Shown here in pieces: positions 9,227 to 18,989 of a stretch of DNA of 64,000 nucleotides. The stretch lies in the NCBI RefSeq assembly GCF_007003975.1, contig NZ_VFTC01000004.1, positions 1-64,000 of the forward strand, written 5' to 3'. Source of the stretch: Mesorhizobium sp. WSM4306. Lineage in GTDB: Bacteria; Pseudomonadota; Alphaproteobacteria; Rhizobiales; Rhizobiaceae. Under the pieces are notes generated by a model, which had not been told where the DNA came from, made no database searches, and saw only the letters and a program-made list of their open reading frames with translations. Positions within the stretch are counted from its first letter, which is position 1. The number at the start of each line of letters is the position of its first letter. Position numbers and translations under genes: made by a program.

Positions 9227-9363
9227 CGAAGGGCGGCGGTGACGCCGTAGCCGTCGACGGCTTGATGGTTGTTGGCTGCATCGGCGGAATAAATGCCGAG
9301 ACCGCACAGCACGATGGCAGACAGCATGACAAAGGACAGAAGCGCTGCTTTCACGGACGTCAT
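9223..9363 (-). CDS. Small exported or membrane peptide, 46 residues, unknown
   Basis: The start ATG at 9363 has a good ribosome site (AGGAAG, 11 bases upstream). The first 30 residues (MTSVKAALLSFVMLSAIVLC...) form one hydrophobic segment after a Lys, like a signal peptide ending near SADA. A short polar tail follows. The gene converges on the phosphatase gene and overlaps its stop. No family recognised. The reading frame, ribosome site and signal-like start make it plausible. Confidence 0.55.
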   Translation of the reverse strand: MTSVKAALLSFVMLSAIVLCGLGIYSADAANNHQAVDGYGVTAALR

Positions 9364-9638
9364 CTCTAGTTGAGCTTCCTGCATCTGGGCACGAGGCGGT
9401 TACCAATGCGTTGAAACGGAGAATTCGTCTCAAAGTTTCGACGATTTCGCGCTTGTAGGTCGATTCTGTATCGGCGGTGTGTCGCGCGGATCACACAGAA
9501 GGTTCATCGCGGTTGCATTGCCGATGCAGAGCGCGCGCCTTGTAGGATGGCATTCGGCCACAAACCAAGGATGAAAGAGGTTGTCCCGGACGCATTTGCC
9601 GCTGCGTGCCAATTATGCAACGGCGGCGCCCATCGGGC

Positions 9639-10337
9639 TTAGATCGTCGCCACCCAGGCGCGGGCAATGGCGAGGCCGGCGGCATCGGCGTCGGGACCAT
9701 TTCGGATGATCTCGCCGTCGAGACGGTCTTGCCAGTGGGGGTGCCGCTCAGCGATGAGCGGCGCGAAAGATGCGCTCCAGTCGCGCACCATCGGCGTATC
9801 GGCCTCAAAATGGAACTGGAAGCCATAGGCGGCACGGCCCAGGCGGAAGGCCTGGTTTTCCACCATCGCGCTGCCGGCAAGCCGCACAGCGTTTTCCGGC
9901 AAGCCGAACGTGTCGTCGTGCCACTCGAAGATCGGAAAACTCTGAGGCAGCGCCGCAAGCACAGGGTCGGACTTGGCGGCCGGCGTCAGCGAAACCTTGT
10001 GCCAGCCGAATTCGGTGGCACCGCCGATTTGATTTTTGCCGCCGAAAGCCCGCGCCAGAAGTTGGCTGCCAAGGCAAATGCCAAGCACCGAGCGATCTTT
10101 GTCGGCAAAATCACGCGTCAGGTCGACCAATGCCGGGAAGTACGGGCAGATCTCGTCATCAAGAGCATTCTGGGCGCCACCAAGCACGACGATGGCATCA
10201 TGGTCGTTGCTGGTCCCAGGCAAGGTGTCGCCGCGATAAGGCTTGCGCAGGTCGATATCGGCGCCGGCTTCGGTCAGCGCCGCGCCAATCTGGCCAAGGC
10301 CCTCATTGTCGAAATTCTGGACCACCAAAACCCGCAT
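9639..10337 (-). CDS. Glutamine amidotransferase class I-like protein (GMP synthase-type domain)
   Basis: The 232-residue protein is a stand-alone GATase1 domain. The nucleophile elbow GICLGSQLLARA holds the catalytic Cys, and FQFHFEAD supplies the His with its acidic partner. Such proteins are usually annotated as GMP synthase-like and may be hydrolases or gamma-glutamyl peptidases rather than GMP synthases. There is no synthetase domain here. ATG 10337 (AAGG upstream) is preferred over 10355, which lacks a ribosome site. It diverges from the gene at 10423. Confidence 0.87.
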   Translation of the reverse strand: MRVLVVQNFDNEGLGQIGAALTEAGADIDLRKPYRGDTLPGTSNDHDAIVVLGGAQNALDDEICPYFPALVDLTRDFADKDRSVLGICLGSQLLARAFGGKNQIGGATEFGWHKVSLTPAAKSDPVLAALPQSFPIFEWHDDTFGLPENAVRLAGSAMVENQAFRLGRAAYGFQFHFEADTPMVRDWSASFAPLIAERHPHWQDRLDGEIIRNGPDADAAGLAIARAWVATI

Positions 10338-10422
10338 GGAAAACCTTGCTGACATGAAATGACGCGACGAGCGATATCATGTCGCCGGCATCGCAGCCAA
10401 GATGCGCATTCGGGAGAGAGCT

Positions 10423-11070
10423 ATGCCACTGCAAAACCGGGTCGATCCGTTCGGCGCCATCCATGCTGTACCGGAGCGCGGCCTGTTCACCGGCAATCGC
10501 GGCATCATCCACGACCCGCAGACCAAGACGCTGCTGAACAAGCGCTGGGCGCTTCAGGCCTGGATCATCTGCGTGTGCCAGTTCCGCAATGTGCGGCGCG
10601 AGCCGATGGGCCGTAATCGGCCGGGTGGCAAGGCCGGCTGGACCGAGCTGTTCTTCCTCGACGAGGTGACGGCGCTGGCCGCCGGGCACCGTCCTTGTTT
10701 CTACTGCCGGCGTGAGCGGGCCACGGATTTTGTCGGCCGTTTCGGCAACGCCTTCGGTGTAACGGAGCCGCGCGCGCCGATGGTCGACAAGAAGTTGCAC
10801 AAGGAGCGGCTGGCTTCGGGCGGCAAGCCACCGGCGATCAAGGCGGAAGATTTGGCCGGATTGCCGGACGGAGCGATGATCGCGGATGCCGGCACCGCCT
10901 ATGCGTTGCGCGGCGGCAAGACACTGCGTTGGTCGTTCGCGGGTTACGGTGGTGCGGTAGGGTTTGCGAGCTTTGCCGGTCGACAGGTTCACCTGCTGAC
11001 ACCGGCGACAACCGTTTCGGTGTTGCGGCAGGGCTTTGAACCTGTGTGGCATCCTTCCGCCGAGGCTTGA
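10423..11070 (+). CDS. Conserved hypothetical protein of rhizobia
   Basis: The 215-residue protein is not assigned to a named family here. It begins [16 protein letters not shown] after a strong GGGAGAG ribosome site, which decides the start over an upstream ATG. A Cys pair (PCFYCRRER) near residue 90 could bind metal. Otherwise the protein is basic and soluble. Its 3' end overlaps the long frame of rsmE but not the rsmE start chosen here, so the two are likely co-transcribed. Confidence 0.8.
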   Translation: MPLQNRVDPFGAIHAVPERGLFTGNRGIIHDPQTKTLLNKRWALQAWIICVCQFRNVRREPMGRNRPGGKAGWTELFFLDEVTALAAGHRPCFYCRRERATDFVGRFGNAFGVTEPRAPMVDKKLHKERLASGGKPPAIKAEDLAGLPDGAMIADAGTAYALRGGKTLRWSFAGYGGAVGFASFAGRQVHLLTPATTVSVLRQGFEPVWHPSAEA

Positions 11071-11101
11071 CGCCAGGCACTACCTCGCCCATTCCTCGGC
11101 G

Positions 11102-11836
11102 ATGCGCGCCAATTACAAGATGCAGCGGCTGTTTGTGCCGGACGATCTCGCGGCAGGTATCGAATTTGATGCCAGCCAGCAGCCGAGCCATTATCTCATG
11201 CATGTGCTGCGGCTCGGTGAAGGTGCTGAGATCCTGGTCTTCAACGGCCGCGACGGCGAGTGGTCGGCGGCCATCGCCGCGAAATCGAAGAAGGCGGTGC
11301 GGCTGAAAGTGCTCAGCCAGCAGCGGCCACAACCGCCGCTGCCCGATCTGATCTACTGCTTCGCACCGCTGAAGCAGGGGCGGCTCGACTATCTCGTGCA
11401 AAAGGCGGTGGAGATGGGCGCAGGCATCCTGCAGCCGGTGATCACCCAGCACACGCAAGTGGCAAAGCCCTCCATCGACCGGCTGCGCGCCAATGTCGTC
11501 GAGGCGGCCGAGCAATGCGGCATACTGGCGGTGCCGGAGGTGCGCGAGGCCGAAAAGTTCGAGCGCCTGCTCTCCGGCTGGAACAAGGCGCGTCGGCTGA
11601 TCTTCTGCGACGAGGACGCCTCGACCAACAATCCGCTGCCGGCATTGCAGGCGATCAGGGAAAAGAAGCTTGGGCTGCTGGTCGGACCGGAAGGCGGCTT
11701 TTCTGATGACGAACGCAAGATGCTGCGGGCCCTCCCCTTCGTCACCGCCATCCCGCTCGGCCCACGCATCCTGCGGGCCGACACGGCGGCGGTTGCGGCG
11801 CTTGCCGTGATGCAAGCAACGCTCGGAGACTGGTGA
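11102..11836 (+). CDS. rsmE: 16S rRNA (uracil(1498)-N(3))-methyltransferase RsmE
   Basis: RsmE methylates N3 of U1498 in 16S rRNA in the decoding region of the 30S subunit. The 244-residue product has an N-terminal PUA-like domain and a C-terminal SPOUT knot. The knot motifs [10 protein letters not shown] and [11 protein letters not shown], which form the SAM pocket, are intact. The start [12 protein letters not shown] gives the normal family length. An upstream in-frame ATG (11036) would overlap the preceding gene. Confidence 0.94.
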   Translation: MRANYKMQRLFVPDDLAAGIEFDASQQPSHYLMHVLRLGEGAEILVFNGRDGEWSAAIAAKSKKAVRLKVLSQQRPQPPLPDLIYCFAPLKQGRLDYLVQKAVEMGAGILQPVITQHTQVAKPSIDRLRANVVEAAEQCGILAVPEVREAEKFERLLSGWNKARRLIFCDEDASTNNPLPALQAIREKKLGLLVGPEGGFSDDERKMLRALPFVTAIPLGPRILRADTAAVAALAVMQATLGDW

Positions 11837-11977
11837 GACTTCGCCTATTGCAAGGGACGGGCAAGGCAGTCACATTCAATTCCTGTTGTCCTGTGGCTCA
11901 GGATTTTTTGCTTGATCGGCTGCTGACATTTCGTCCATTTAGCGCCGGCGGGCTCCGAGAGCCGCAGAGGGGGCCCC

Positions 11978-13351
11978 ATGGCGCGCGACACAACCGATTT
12001 CCGGCCGATCGAAGACTTCGACGAACTCGTCGAGCATCTGGCCGAAGGCAACAAGCCGCGCGACAAGTGGCGGATCGGCACCGAGCACGAGAAGTTCCCG
12101 TTCTATGTCGATGGCAACGCGCCTGTGCCCTATGGCGGCGAGCGCGGCATCCGCGCCATCCTCGAAGGCATGCAGCAAAGGCTCGGCTGGGATCCGATCA
12201 TGGATGCCGGCCGCATCATCGGTCTGGTCGAGCCGACCGGCCAGGGCGCGATCTCGCTGGAGCCCGGCGGCCAGTTCGAGCTGTCCGGCGCACCGCTGGA
12301 GTCCATCCACCAGACCTGCCGCGAGGGCAATGCGCATCTGGCGCAGGTGCGCGAGATTGCCGAGCCGATGGGCATCCGCTTCCTCGGCCTCGGCGGCAGC
12401 CCGAAATGGTCGCTGGCCGAGACGCCGAAGATGCCGAAATCGCGCTACGAGATCATGACGCGCTACATGCCGAAGGTCGGCACCAAGGGCCTCGACATGA
12501 TGTACCGCACCTGCACGATCCAGGTGAATCTCGACTTCGAGAGCGAGACGGACATGCGCCGCAAGATGCAGGTGTCGCTGAAGCTGCAGCCGCTGTCGAC
12601 GGCGCTGTTTGCCAACTCGCCCTTCACCGACAGCCGGCCGAACGGCCTGCAAAGCTGGCGCGGCGACATCTGGCGCGACACCGACAACCAGCGTTCGGGC
12701 CTGCTCGAATTCTGCTTCTCGCCGGAGTTCGGCTTCGCCGACTATGTCGAATGGGCGCTCGACGTGCCGATGTACTTCGTCATCCGCGACGGCCACTATC
12801 ACGACATGACGCACGTCACGTTCCGCCAGTTCATGGCGGGTGCTGCCCGCAATGAGGTGCCCGACGGACTGCCGACGATGGGCGACTGGGCGAACCATCT
12901 GTCGACCTTGTTCCCCGATGTGCGGCTGAAGCGCTTCCTCGAAATGCGCGGTGCCGATGGCGGACCGTGGCGGCGCATCTGCGCGCTGCCAGCCTTCTGG
13001 GTCGGGCTGCTCTATGACGAGGCAGCGCTTGACGCCGCCGAGGCGCTGACCTCGAGCTGGACCTATGAAGAAACGCTGGCGATGCGCAATGCGGTTCCGG
13101 AACAAGGCATTTCTGCGCCGTTCCGCAACACGACGCTGCGCGACATCGCCCGCGACGTACTGGTCATTTCGCGCATGGGCCTGAAGAACCGCGGCAAGAA
13201 AAACCGCGACGGCTATGACGAGACCTCGTTCCTCAATACGCTGGACGAAGTCGTGGCGCGCGGCACCACCAGCGCCGAGGAAATGCTGTCGGCCTACCAC
13301 ACGCGCTGGGGCGGCTCGATCGAGCCGGTGTTCATGGAATATGCGTACTAG
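11978..13351 (+). CDS. gshA: Glutamate-cysteine ligase (glutathione synthesis)
   Basis: GshA catalyses the ATP-dependent joining of glutamate and cysteine, the first step of glutathione synthesis. The 457-residue product is of the GCS2 type shared by alphaproteobacteria and plants. Visible landmarks are the early RIGTEHEKF (glutamate and metal site), LEPGGQFELSGAPL, and RYMPKVGTKGLDMMYRTCT. It is full length. It stands 141 bases after rsmE on the same strand with no obvious terminator between them. Confidence 0.94.
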   Translation: MARDTTDFRPIEDFDELVEHLAEGNKPRDKWRIGTEHEKFPFYVDGNAPVPYGGERGIRAILEGMQQRLGWDPIMDAGRIIGLVEPTGQGAISLEPGGQFELSGAPLESIHQTCREGNAHLAQVREIAEPMGIRFLGLGGSPKWSLAETPKMPKSRYEIMTRYMPKVGTKGLDMMYRTCTIQVNLDFESETDMRRKMQVSLKLQPLSTALFANSPFTDSRPNGLQSWRGDIWRDTDNQRSGLLEFCFSPEFGFADYVEWALDVPMYFVIRDGHYHDMTHVTFRQFMAGAARNEVPDGLPTMGDWANHLSTLFPDVRLKRFLEMRGADGGPWRRICALPAFWVGLLYDEAALDAAEALTSSWTYEETLAMRNAVPEQGISAPFRNTTLRDIARDVLVISRMGLKNRGKKNRDGYDETSFLNTLDEVVARGTTSAEEMLSAYHTRWGGSIEPVFMEYAY

Positions 13352-13366
13352 GCCTGTTGTGGCGGG

Positions 13367-14137
13367 CTAGCGCTTGCCGGTCGCAAGTTTTCCAAGCGCC
13401 GCATGGAGACGGGCAAGGGGGTTCGACTTGGCAGGTTTGCCAGCCATCGCCTTCTCAACGGAAAGAGCTTGCGGCCGCGTTTTGCGGACGATGATCTGAT
13501 AGCTTCGATGCACCTCTTCGAACTGACCCTCTATTGATCCGAGAAACGCGTCGATACCTGCTCGGGGACGATCCCCGGCCGGCCGATCCGGCATCCACCG
13601 ATAGTCGTCCAGGATCATCACGCCATCCGTCTCCAGCATCTGCCAGGCCAGCGACGCATCGGCAAAACAGTTCGCGGCATGATGGTCGCCGTCGACATAG
13701 ACCAGCCCGAAAGCGCGGCCTTCGCGACGAAGCTTGGGCAGGATTTCAATCGACAGCCCCTTGCGCTTTTCCAGCCTGGCTCCGAAGGGGGCAAGATTCC
13801 GATCGAACCTTGCTTCAACGAAATCCATATCGGCTTCATATTGCGAGCCATCGCTGAGGTGCTCGACACTGCCGGCGAATGTGTCGACGCACGTGATTGT
13901 CGACCGTTTAAAGAAGGTGAGGAAGAATACCGCCGACAGGCCCTCGAACGACCCTATCTCAAGTATTTCGACCTGCTTTCTGATGATGCCCTTGAACAAC
14001 CGCTCCCATTTCGGGATATGCATGGATGCCCAGTCATGGGAAAAGGTCTTTCCGGCAAAATAGTCGCGACGCAAGGCCGACTCCGATCGGCGAGTTATTT
14101 GTCCCTCCGGCCCTTCTCGCATCGTTTGAGAAGCCAA
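13367..14137 (-). CDS. Class I SAM-dependent methyltransferase (Methyltransf_24 type)
   Basis: The 256-residue protein has a Rossmann methyltransferase core: VEILEIGSFEGLSAVFFL (SAM motif I, near residue 57), ITCVDTFAG (motif II acidic residue) and GLVYVDGDHHA (motif IV). This pattern is usual in O-methyltransferases acting on sugars or small phenolics. The target is not evident. The tail is Lys/Arg rich. It converges on gshA with only 15 bases between the stops. Confidence 0.82.
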   Translation of the reverse strand: MASQTMREGPEGQITRRSESALRRDYFAGKTFSHDWASMHIPKWERLFKGIIRKQVEILEIGSFEGLSAVFFLTFFKRSTITCVDTFAGSVEHLSDGSQYEADMDFVEARFDRNLAPFGARLEKRKGLSIEILPKLRREGRAFGLVYVDGDHHAANCFADASLAWQMLETDGVMILDDYRWMPDRPAGDRPRAGIDAFLGSIEGQFEEVHRSYQIIVRKTRPQALSVEKAMAGKPAKSNPLARLHAALGKLATGKR

Positions 14138-14289
14138 GGCAAGGCGCGTTTCGCCGAGAAGCCCGCTGGCGATGCCAAGAACCCGATTGTTGACGCCTGA
14201 CGTTATGGCTTGATCACGTCATCGCGCTGCCTCTTCAATCAAAGCGGGAAACGGGCTAGGCTTCCGCCGGACCCTTGGAGGAGAGACCG

Positions 14290-15324
14290 ATGCCTTCCTT
14301 GTTCGACATATTGGCGCAGGCCCAGAACGGCAACGGCATGCAGGCGCTTGCCCAGCAGTACGGGCTTTCCATGCAGCAGACGCAAGCTGCGGTCGCCGCA
14401 CTGCTGCCGGCCTTTTCGCAGGGGCTGCAGCGCAACACGGCCGACCCCTATGGGCTCGGCGCCTTCATGACGGCGATGGCGAGCGGCCAGCACGCCAAAT
14501 ATTTCGAGGACGCGACCAGGGCTTTCTCGCCGCAAGGCGTCAATGAGGGCAATGGCATTCTGGGTCATCTGTTCGGCTCGAAGGAGCTATCGCGCGCCGT
14601 GGCTAGCCAGGCCGCGCAGGCGACCGGCGTCAGCCAGCAGGTCCTGCAGCAGATGCTGCCGGCCATCGCCTCGATGGTGATGGGTGGGCTGTTCAAGCAG
14701 ACGACAAATCAGATGCAGGCCGCCGGCGGCTTCGGCGGTGGCAGCAATCCGCTCGGCGAGATCATCGAACAGATGATGCGGCAGGCCGGCGGCGGCGCGC
14801 AACCGGCGCCGCAGCAGGCTCCCAATCCTTACGGCGAGAACCCGCTCGGCAAGGTGCTGCAGGACATGTTCGGCGGCGGCGCGCAACAGCCGCAAAGCCA
14901 GCCGCAGCAGGCGCCCAACCCCTATGGCGACAATCCGCTCGGCAAGGTGCTGCAGGACATGTTCGGCGGTGGCGCGGCACAACAGCCGCAAGGCCGTGCG
15001 CAGCCAACGCAACCGCAACAGACTCAGAGCCCTTACGGCGACAATCCGCTGGGCAAGATTTTCGAAGAGATGCTGCGGCAAGGTGGTGGCGGCGGCTTCG
15101 GTCTACCCGGTGGGCAGCCAAGCGGACAGCCGGCGTCGCAGCAGCCCCAGGCGAAGCAGCGCCAGGCGCCGCAACCTCAGGCCAATCCGAGCGGCAGGCC
15201 ACGGAATCCGTTCGACGATATTTTCGGCAAGATGTTCGAGACCGGCGCCCAACAGCGCGACGAGTATCAGAAGGGCGTGGAAACGATCTTCGACCAGTTC
15301 AAGCGGGACATGGACCGGCGGTAG
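14290..15324 (+). CDS. DUF937 domain protein with tandem Q/P/G-rich repeats
   Basis: The 344-residue protein begins with a DUF937/YidB-like helical domain (about 1-140). This is followed by three tandem copies of a 32-38 residue unit, each with PYG(E/D)NPLGK(V/I) followed by an MFGGG- or ML-type block and a Q/P linker, and then a disordered tail. ATG 14290 is chosen because GGAGGAGAG sits just upstream; the ATG at 14275 lies in front of that site. Function is unknown. The DUF937 relative at 61165 has no repeats. Confidence 0.78.
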   Translation: MPSLFDILAQAQNGNGMQALAQQYGLSMQQTQAAVAALLPAFSQGLQRNTADPYGLGAFMTAMASGQHAKYFEDATRAFSPQGVNEGNGILGHLFGSKELSRAVASQAAQATGVSQQVLQQMLPAIASMVMGGLFKQTTNQMQAAGGFGGGSNPLGEIIEQMMRQAGGGAQPAPQQAPNPYGENPLGKVLQDMFGGGAQQPQSQPQQAPNPYGDNPLGKVLQDMFGGGAAQQPQGRAQPTQPQQTQSPYGDNPLGKIFEEMLRQGGGGGFGLPGGQPSGQPASQQPQAKQRQAPQPQANPSGRPRNPFDDIFGKMFETGAQQRDEYQKGVETIFDQFKRDMDRR

Positions 15325-15340
15325 TTGGGCGCTGACTTTA

Positions 15341-15482
15341 GGTGTATTGAGATTCAGGTCAGGCTGCGCCGAAAATGGCGCGTTGCGAGAACCGGAGCGG
15401 AGCGTACTTTCGGGTACGTGAGCACCGGAAGCGCAGCAACGCGGCATTTGCAGGCCGGCATCACCTGAATATCAATACACCT
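15341..15482. repeat. Intergenic inverted-repeat element, about 140 bp
   Basis: The ends ggtgtattgagattcaggt and acctgaatatcaatacacc pair over 18 of 19 bases. The interior contains a second self-complementary block (cgttgcgagaaccggag...agcgcagcaacg). This is the layout of a palindromic repeat unit and no gene lies in it. Confidence 0.65.
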
Positions 15483-15491
15483 AAAAGAAAA

Positions 15492-15515
15492 GCCCGGTCC
15501 TGGGAGGGACCGGGC
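15492..15515 (-). terminator. Rho-independent terminator of the DUF1127 gene
   Basis: A 9-bp perfect stem (gcccggtcc/ggaccgggc, 6-base loop) is followed on the minus strand by CTTTTCTTTT. It lies 113 bases past the DUF1127 stop, in the right orientation to end that transcript. Confidence 0.8.
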
Positions 15516-15627
15516 CAGTGTGCAGGCTGGCCGGCGGGGATCCGGCAGGGAGTGGGGAGCCTGCGATAGTCCTTGGTTGCCGCGAGCCTGAAAAAGGTTC
15601 ACGGCGACCGAAACAAAACGCCTGTTA

Positions 15628-15918
15628 TCAAGCAACCTTGCGGGCAAGATTTTCGATCGTATCGGCACGATCACTCGTGATCGCACGCAGCTTCACGGTC
15701 GGATCGGCGCCGAACGGCACATCGATGGCGACATGGAGGTCGGCGCGCGTCAGGCCGATATCGGCGAGTTCGGCGTCCGACATCTCGCCAAGGCGATAGA
15801 AGGCGCGGCGATTTTTCCAGGCCTGGTAGGCGTTGAGAAGAGCGTTGGCCACGCGCGTCGCAACGGCCGGACGCGTGGTAATGCGCGAGGTCTCGGTGGC
15901 GAAATCGATCGTGGTCAT
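15628..15918 (-). CDS. DUF1127 domain-containing protein
   Basis: The 96-residue protein carries the DUF1127 core AWKNRRAFYRLGEMSDAELADIGLTRADL (about residues 33-61), quoted here in two parts: AWKNRRAFYRLGEMSD, then AELADIGLTRADL. DUF1127 proteins of rhizobia and Agrobacterium are small arginine-rich regulators linked to phosphate and RNA metabolism. This copy has a longer N-terminus and tail than the 45-50 residue minimal forms. The start has AAGGAG upstream. It is monocistronic with its own terminator. Confidence 0.88.
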   Translation of the reverse strand: MTTIDFATETSRITTRPAVATRVANALLNAYQAWKNRRAFYRLGEMSDAELADIGLTRADLHVAIDVPFGADPTVKLRAITSDRADTIENLARKVA

Positions 15919-16004
15919 GTCAGTCTCCTTCGGAGTCGAGCGGACGAAGCCGGGCAAACAGTGCTTGGGAGAAGCGCCATTCCGGTCTCGATTCACTTCA
16001 AGTG

Positions 16005-16050
16005 GTGCATGTCGTTGTCCCAAAACCGGGGTCCACTTTTGGGCGACATG
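16005..16050. repeat. Palindromic intergenic repeat upstream of DUF1127
   Basis: gcatgtcgttgtcccaaaa faces ttttgggcgacatgc across ccggggtccac, giving a 14-15 bp imperfect stem. This is a familiar rhizobial palindromic repeat. It lies between the divergent DUF1127 and LysR genes. Confidence 0.65.
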
Positions 16051-16151
16051 CAGTGCATTCATGTGAACGTCAGGAATTTGACACGCGGCAATTGATTAAT
16101 CCAACGAATGTTTCTAATCTTTAGCATCAACGCTAGTGATGGATTGGACCG

Positions 16152-17108
16152 ATGAAAGCGCCACTCGATCTCGACCAGCTGCAGACCTTCATCTCAATCG
16201 CCGACACCGGCAGCTTCACCCGCGCCGCCGAGGAAGTGCTGCGCACGCAGTCGGCGGTGTCGATGCAGATGCGCCGGCTTGAAGAGCGGATCGGCAAGCC
16301 GCTGTTCGAAAAGGACGGCCGCACCAACAGGCTGACCGAGGAAGGCGACAAGCTGCTCTCCTATGCACGGCGCTTGCTCTATCTCAACCGCGAGACGCTG
16401 GCCGCCTTCGACGACCGGCGGCTCGAAGGCACGATCCGCATCGGCACGCCCGACGACTATGCCGACCGCTTCCTGCCCGAGATCATGGCCCGCTTCACGC
16501 GCTCCAATCCACGTGTCGAGCTGACCGTCATCTGCGAGCCGACGCCCGGGCTGGTCGAGCATATCAAGCGGGGCAATCTCGATTTGGCGCTGGTGACGCA
16601 CAACGACACGCGCGGCCAGTCGGAAGTGGTGCGGCGCGAACCACTTTTGTGGGTGACCTCGGCCAACCATGCCACGCATGAACAGGAAGTGCTGCCAATG
16701 GCCTTCGGCCGGCCGAATTGCATCTGGCGGCGCGCCGCCGTCGATGTGCTCGACCGGCAGAACCGCGACTATCGCATCCTGTTCACCAGCTTCTCGGCAA
16801 CCGTCATCACCGCCGCGGTGCTGTCGGGGCTCGCAATCTCGGTGCTGCCGGAATGCGCGCTGCGACCCGGCATGCGGGTGCTGGGCGAAGCCGACGGCTT
16901 TGGCGCGCTGCCCGATTGCCGCATCGGCATCATGCGCGGCCAGACCTCGCGGCCGGAGATTGTCGACGCGCTGGCACGGCACATCTCGGAAAGCCTCGAC
17001 AACATTTCCGTGCCGTTCGGCGAAGAGGCGGGAAGCTTCGATTTTGCAGCGCTCGCCTTCGCCAAGATGAAGCGGACCAAGCCGAACCAGATCCTGCCGG
17101 GCTGGTAG
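16152..17108 (+). CDS. LysR family transcriptional regulator
   Basis: The 318-residue protein has the LysR winged helix at residues 6-65 ([20 protein letters not shown], then [20 protein letters not shown]) and a periplasmic-binding-like effector domain from about residue 90. It diverges from DUF1127 and lies upstream of xseA. Neither neighbour suggests an inducer, so no target is proposed. Confidence 0.9.
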   Translation: MKAPLDLDQLQTFISIADTGSFTRAAEEVLRTQSAVSMQMRRLEERIGKPLFEKDGRTNRLTEEGDKLLSYARRLLYLNRETLAAFDDRRLEGTIRIGTPDDYADRFLPEIMARFTRSNPRVELTVICEPTPGLVEHIKRGNLDLALVTHNDTRGQSEVVRREPLLWVTSANHATHEQEVLPMAFGRPNCIWRRAAVDVLDRQNRDYRILFTSFSATVITAAVLSGLAISVLPECALRPGMRVLGEADGFGALPDCRIGIMRGQTSRPEIVDALARHISESLDNISVPFGEEAGSFDFAALAFAKMKRTKPNQILPGW

Positions 17109-17244
17109 GGCGGATCAGGCGACGCGACCGTGTGACCTGGAACGTCAACGGACTGCGTTGTGCGCGGGCGCGGCAAAATCAATCGGGCTTGAGATCAAGT
17201 TATGGAATCTTGACGCGGAGCGACAACAGCCGCTCAATCGGCCG

Positions 17245-18855
17245 ATGAGCGACGCAGCATCCGAATCACGCACAAATGCCACCGAATACACGGTGAGCGA
17301 GATTTCCGGCGCGCTGAAGCGCACGGTCGAGGATGTCTTCGGCCATGTGCGGGTGCGCGGCGAAATCTCCGGCTATCGCGGGCCGCACTCTTCCGGCCAT
17401 GCCTATTTCACGCTGAAAGACGACCGCGCGCGGCTCGATGCGGTGGTCTGGAAAGGCACGATGAGCCGGCTGAAATTCCGCCCCGAAGAGGGGATGGAGG
17501 TGATCGCCACCGGCAAGCTCACCACCTATCCCGGCAAATCCAACTACCAGATCGTCATCGATAATCTCGAGCCGGCCGGCGCCGGCGCGCTGATGGCGCT
17601 TTTGGAAGAGCGCAAGCGGCGGCTGCAGGCCGAAGGGTTGTTCGACGCCGGTCGCAAGCGGCGACTGCCGTTCATGCCGTGCACCATCGGCGTCGTTACC
17701 TCGCCGACCGGATCGGTGATCCGCGACATCATCCACCGCATCAAGGACCGCTTTCCGCTGCATGTGCTGGTCTGGCCGGTGCGCGTTCAGGGCGAGACGG
17801 CGGGAGCCGAAGTGACCGCCGCCGTCAACGGCTTCAACGCGCTGGCCTGGGATGGCGCCATCGCCCAGCCCGACCTTCTGATCGTGGCGCGCGGCGGCGG
17901 CAGCCTGGAAGACCTCTGGGGATTCAACGATGAAGGTCTGGCGCGCGCGGTCGCCGCCTCGCGCATCCCGGTGATTTCGGCCGTCGGCCATGAGACCGAC
18001 TGGACGCTGATTGACCTTGTCGCCGACATGCGGGCGCCGACGCCGACGGGTGCCGCGGAGATCGCGGTGCCGGTGAAAGCGGACCTCGAAGCAACGCTTG
18101 CCAGTCTTGGCGCGCGGCTCAAAGCGGCCACCTTGCGCAATTTCGAACGCAAGCGGCAGGCCTCGCGTGCAGCCGCCCGCGCGCTCCCCTCGCCCGACCA
18201 GTTGCTGGCGCTGCCGCGCCGGCGCCTGGACGAGGCGACCAGCCGGCTCGGCCGGGCGCTGTCGGTCAGCATAGAGCGCAAGCGGACCAAGCTGCAGGGC
18301 CAGCGGCTGACGCCGGCCACCCTGTCGCGACGCATCAACGAGGCACGCACGCTGACCGGACGCGACCTGGCGCGGGCGCAAGCGGCATTTTTCGGGATCG
18401 TGCGCGAACGGCGCACCCGGTTTTCGCGCACATCAAAGCGGCTGTCGCCGGCGCCGATCGCCAGGCGGCAGAAATTGCAGGCGGACGCCTTGGCCGCACT
18501 GACGCGCCGTCAGGATCAGGCGGTGTCGCGACGACTGGATCGGCTGCGCGGACAATTGACCCAGGCCGACCGCTTGCTCGCAACGCTATCGCACAAAGCA
18601 GTGCTGGCGCGTGGCTTCGCGCTGGTGAAGGACGCCGAAGGCGTGGTGATCAAGCTGGCGGCGGATATAGCGCCTGGAGCAGCCCTACAAATCGAGTTCG
18701 CCGACGGCACCACGGATGCGGTTGCGACCGGCAGTACGGGGCAGCCGGAGGCAGTCGCCAAACCGGCGGCCACACCACTTGCCAGCAAGCCCACGGCCAC
18801 CAAGACGACTCCCAGCAAACCAAAAGAACCGGGCAATCAGGGCTCGCTATTCTAG
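17245..18855 (+). CDS. xseA: Exodeoxyribonuclease VII large subunit
   Basis: XseA forms exonuclease VII with XseB and degrades single-stranded DNA in repair and recombination. The 536-residue product has an N-terminal OB fold (about 15-110, with [22 protein letters not shown]) and the catalytic domain with [29 protein letters not shown] and [18 protein letters not shown] long coiled coil follows. The last 60 residues are a Pro/Thr/Lys-rich tail. The start [10 protein letters not shown] is chosen at ATG 17245. No xseB is adjacent. Confidence 0.95.
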   Translation: MSDAASESRTNATEYTVSEISGALKRTVEDVFGHVRVRGEISGYRGPHSSGHAYFTLKDDRARLDAVVWKGTMSRLKFRPEEGMEVIATGKLTTYPGKSNYQIVIDNLEPAGAGALMALLEERKRRLQAEGLFDAGRKRRLPFMPCTIGVVTSPTGSVIRDIIHRIKDRFPLHVLVWPVRVQGETAGAEVTAAVNGFNALAWDGAIAQPDLLIVARGGGSLEDLWGFNDEGLARAVAASRIPVISAVGHETDWTLIDLVADMRAPTPTGAAEIAVPVKADLEATLASLGARLKAATLRNFERKRQASRAAARALPSPDQLLALPRRRLDEATSRLGRALSVSIERKRTKLQGQRLTPATLSRRINEARTLTGRDLARAQAAFFGIVRERRTRFSRTSKRLSPAPIARRQKLQADALAALTRRQDQAVSRRLDRLRGQLTQADRLLATLSHKAVLARGFALVKDAEGVVIKLAADIAPGAALQIEFADGTTDAVATGSTGQPEAVAKPAATPLASKPTATKTTPSKPKEPGNQGSLF

Positions 18856-18980
18856 AGCAGTTCATCGTTTCTCAGAAACGACGAACCGCTCTATCTGTTT
18901 GTCTTGACGCAATTCCCAAGGGAAGGTGCTGCGCACTTTCTCCGGGAAAACCGTCTCACACTTTTCCTGGGATTGCTCTA
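18855..18980. repeat. Intergenic repeat after xseA
   Basis: agagcagttcatcgtttct and agaaacgacgaaccgctct form an imperfect hairpin just past the xseA stop. A second block (ttcccaaggga...tcctgggattgctctag) ends with the same agagca motif inverted. Related sequence recurs near 20107 and 34026. It may act as a terminator. Confidence 0.6.
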
Positions 18981-18989
18981 GAGGACGGT

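Noticed and set aside
9430..9612. Minus-strand 60-codon frame upstream of the 9223-9363 gene
   Set aside because: No ribosome site, mixed composition without clear secondary structure, and no family resemblance.
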